Of a stretch of 33,512 nt of DNA, positions 33,055 to 33,512 are shown piece by piece. Both the position numbers and the translations under genes were made by a program. Origin of the DNA: Porticoccaceae bacterium (GTDB taxonomy: Bacteria > Pseudomonadota > Gammaproteobacteria > Pseudomonadales > Porticoccaceae); NCBI GenBank assembly GCA_002731695.1, contig PCCK01000040.1, forward strand, positions 1 to 33,512, given 5' to 3'. Positions within the stretch are counted from its first letter, which is position 1. Every line of letters starts with the position of its first letter. A model generated the notes under the pieces. That model was given only the letters and a program-made list of their open reading frames with translations. It ran no database searches and was not told where the DNA came from.

Positions 33055-33104
33055 TGGAGCGGGAAACCGGGTTCGAACCGGCGACCTGTACCTTGGCAAG
33101 GCGA
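33055..33104 (-). pseudogene. Truncated tRNA-Gly(GCC): 3' half only, probable attachment-site remnant
   Basis: Read on the minus strand, the fragment contains the anticodon loop TTGCCAA (33093-33099, anticodon GCC). It also has a variable region, a fully paired T arm with loop TTCGAAC (33066-33082), the 3' acceptor strand TTCCCGC (33059-33065), discriminator T and encoded CCA (33055-33057). The 5' acceptor, D arm and most of the anticodon stem pairing are missing, and the sequence beyond 33104 is A/T-rich and unrelated. A 3' tRNA half from anticodon loop to CCA is what tyrosine-recombinase integration leaves at one end of an island. No integrase is present in the window. Confidence 0.75.
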
Positions 33105-33242
33105 TTGTCCTTTTTTAAAACTTTTCCCTATTTTTCAATGACTTATAGAACCGAAGCCCGACCAGCTTTTAGGTTCGCAAGTACCGGAACCTAACAGTAG
33201 TACCACAACCTTCCTAATTAACATTAACCAAATTAAAAGTAC

Positions 33243-33512
33243 TCATTTGGTAAAGGACGCATCTGGAGATCCTCTAAAGCAATTCAAGATGTATGGGAAT
33301 TGATCCGTGACAAAGTATCCATACTGACCGTTATATGTCATGCCATTGCACTCATCCAAGTCTCCTGCATCTGTCCATTCCCAATCAGCTCGATATAACC
33401 CATCGTAAGTACCTCCAGGATTGGTATCCGACTCCTCACCTCTTAATCCATCTTTGAGGGTATACCCGGAAACAACTTTTCTGTAGATTCCAGTTTCACT
33501 ATCATAAATATA
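33243..33512 (-). CDS. YHYH-domain protein, C-terminal part (cut by window edge)
   Basis: Only the last 89 residues are inside the window, reading leftward to a TGA at 33243. The sequence begins YIYDSETG and ends NCFRGSPDASFTK. It aligns without gaps to the C-terminus of the 1614-aa protein (YIYDDATG to NCFIGTPASSFTK), sharing KVVSGYTLK, ADWEWTDAGDLDECNGM and FPYILNCF. It is therefore the end of a paralogue carrying the same YHYH domain. The upstream domains are unknown. The tRNA-Gly fragment lies about 140 bp downstream of its stop. Confidence 0.88.
   Translation of the reverse strand, partial: YIYDSETGIYRKVVSGYTLKDGLRGEESDTNPGGTYDGLYRADWEWTDAGDLDECNGMTYNGQYGYFVTDQFPYILNCFRGSPDASFTK

Noticed and set aside
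33055-33104. Functional tRNA-Gly gene
   Set aside because: The 5' acceptor strand, D arm and proper anticodon stem pairing are absent, so it cannot fold as a complete tRNA.

Overview
The window looks like a chromosomal segment of a Gram-negative, probably marine gammaproteobacterium. It encodes a TonB-dependent receptor, a TPR/beta-barrel outer-membrane protein and large secreted multidomain proteins with calcium-type Asp repeats and dockerin-like modules. The taxonomic call is inferred from gene content and is not tested. DNA composition looks moderately AT-rich by eye.

Layout. (A) 1-8.1 kb is metabolic: a TonB-dependent receptor (+), an Lrp/AsnC regulator (-) divergent from leuA (+), then a GlcD-like FAD oxidase and a TfdA/TauD-type dioxygenase (both -). 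GCAAT/ATTGC palindromes in the lrp-leuA gap suggest Lrp-type autoregulation and leuA control. (B) 8.4-16.8 kb is one tightly packed plus-strand operon: a YdeP/FdhF-like molybdopterin oxidoreductase followed by moaC, moaD, moaE, mobA, moeB, moaB/mog, moeA, moaA and a TauE/SafE permease. Most junctions overlap. The set covers GTP to bis-MGD and sits directly behind a likely client enzyme. (C) 16.9-30.3 kb is a minus-strand cluster. It holds a 183-aa membrane-anchored protein, a 1462-aa secreted protein joining a metzincin-type metalloprotease to an S41-type peptidase, an ECF sigma factor, a probable anti-sigma factor, a charged periplasmic protein, a TPR/beta-barrel protein, and a 1614-aa protein combining 14 RCC1-like blades, Asp-rich repeats, a dockerin-like module, a divergent sulfatase domain and a YHYH domain. 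The two giants share a module of roughly 225 residues. (D) 30.5-33.0 kb is a four-gene plus-strand operon for eukaryote-like ubiquitin conjugation: E1, ubiquitin-like modifier, E2 and a JAMM deconjugase. There is no nucleotide cyclase or recognisable effector next to it. Directly downstream lies the 3' half of a tRNA-Gly gene, the usual scar of integration at a tRNA. The window ends inside a second YHYH gene, a close paralogue of the sulfatase protein's C-terminus.

The two most notable systems are the stand-alone ubiquitin-like operon beside the tRNA scar and the sigma-factor-linked secreted multidomain cluster. Family calls come from motifs visible in the translated sequence. Substrates and biological roles are inference.
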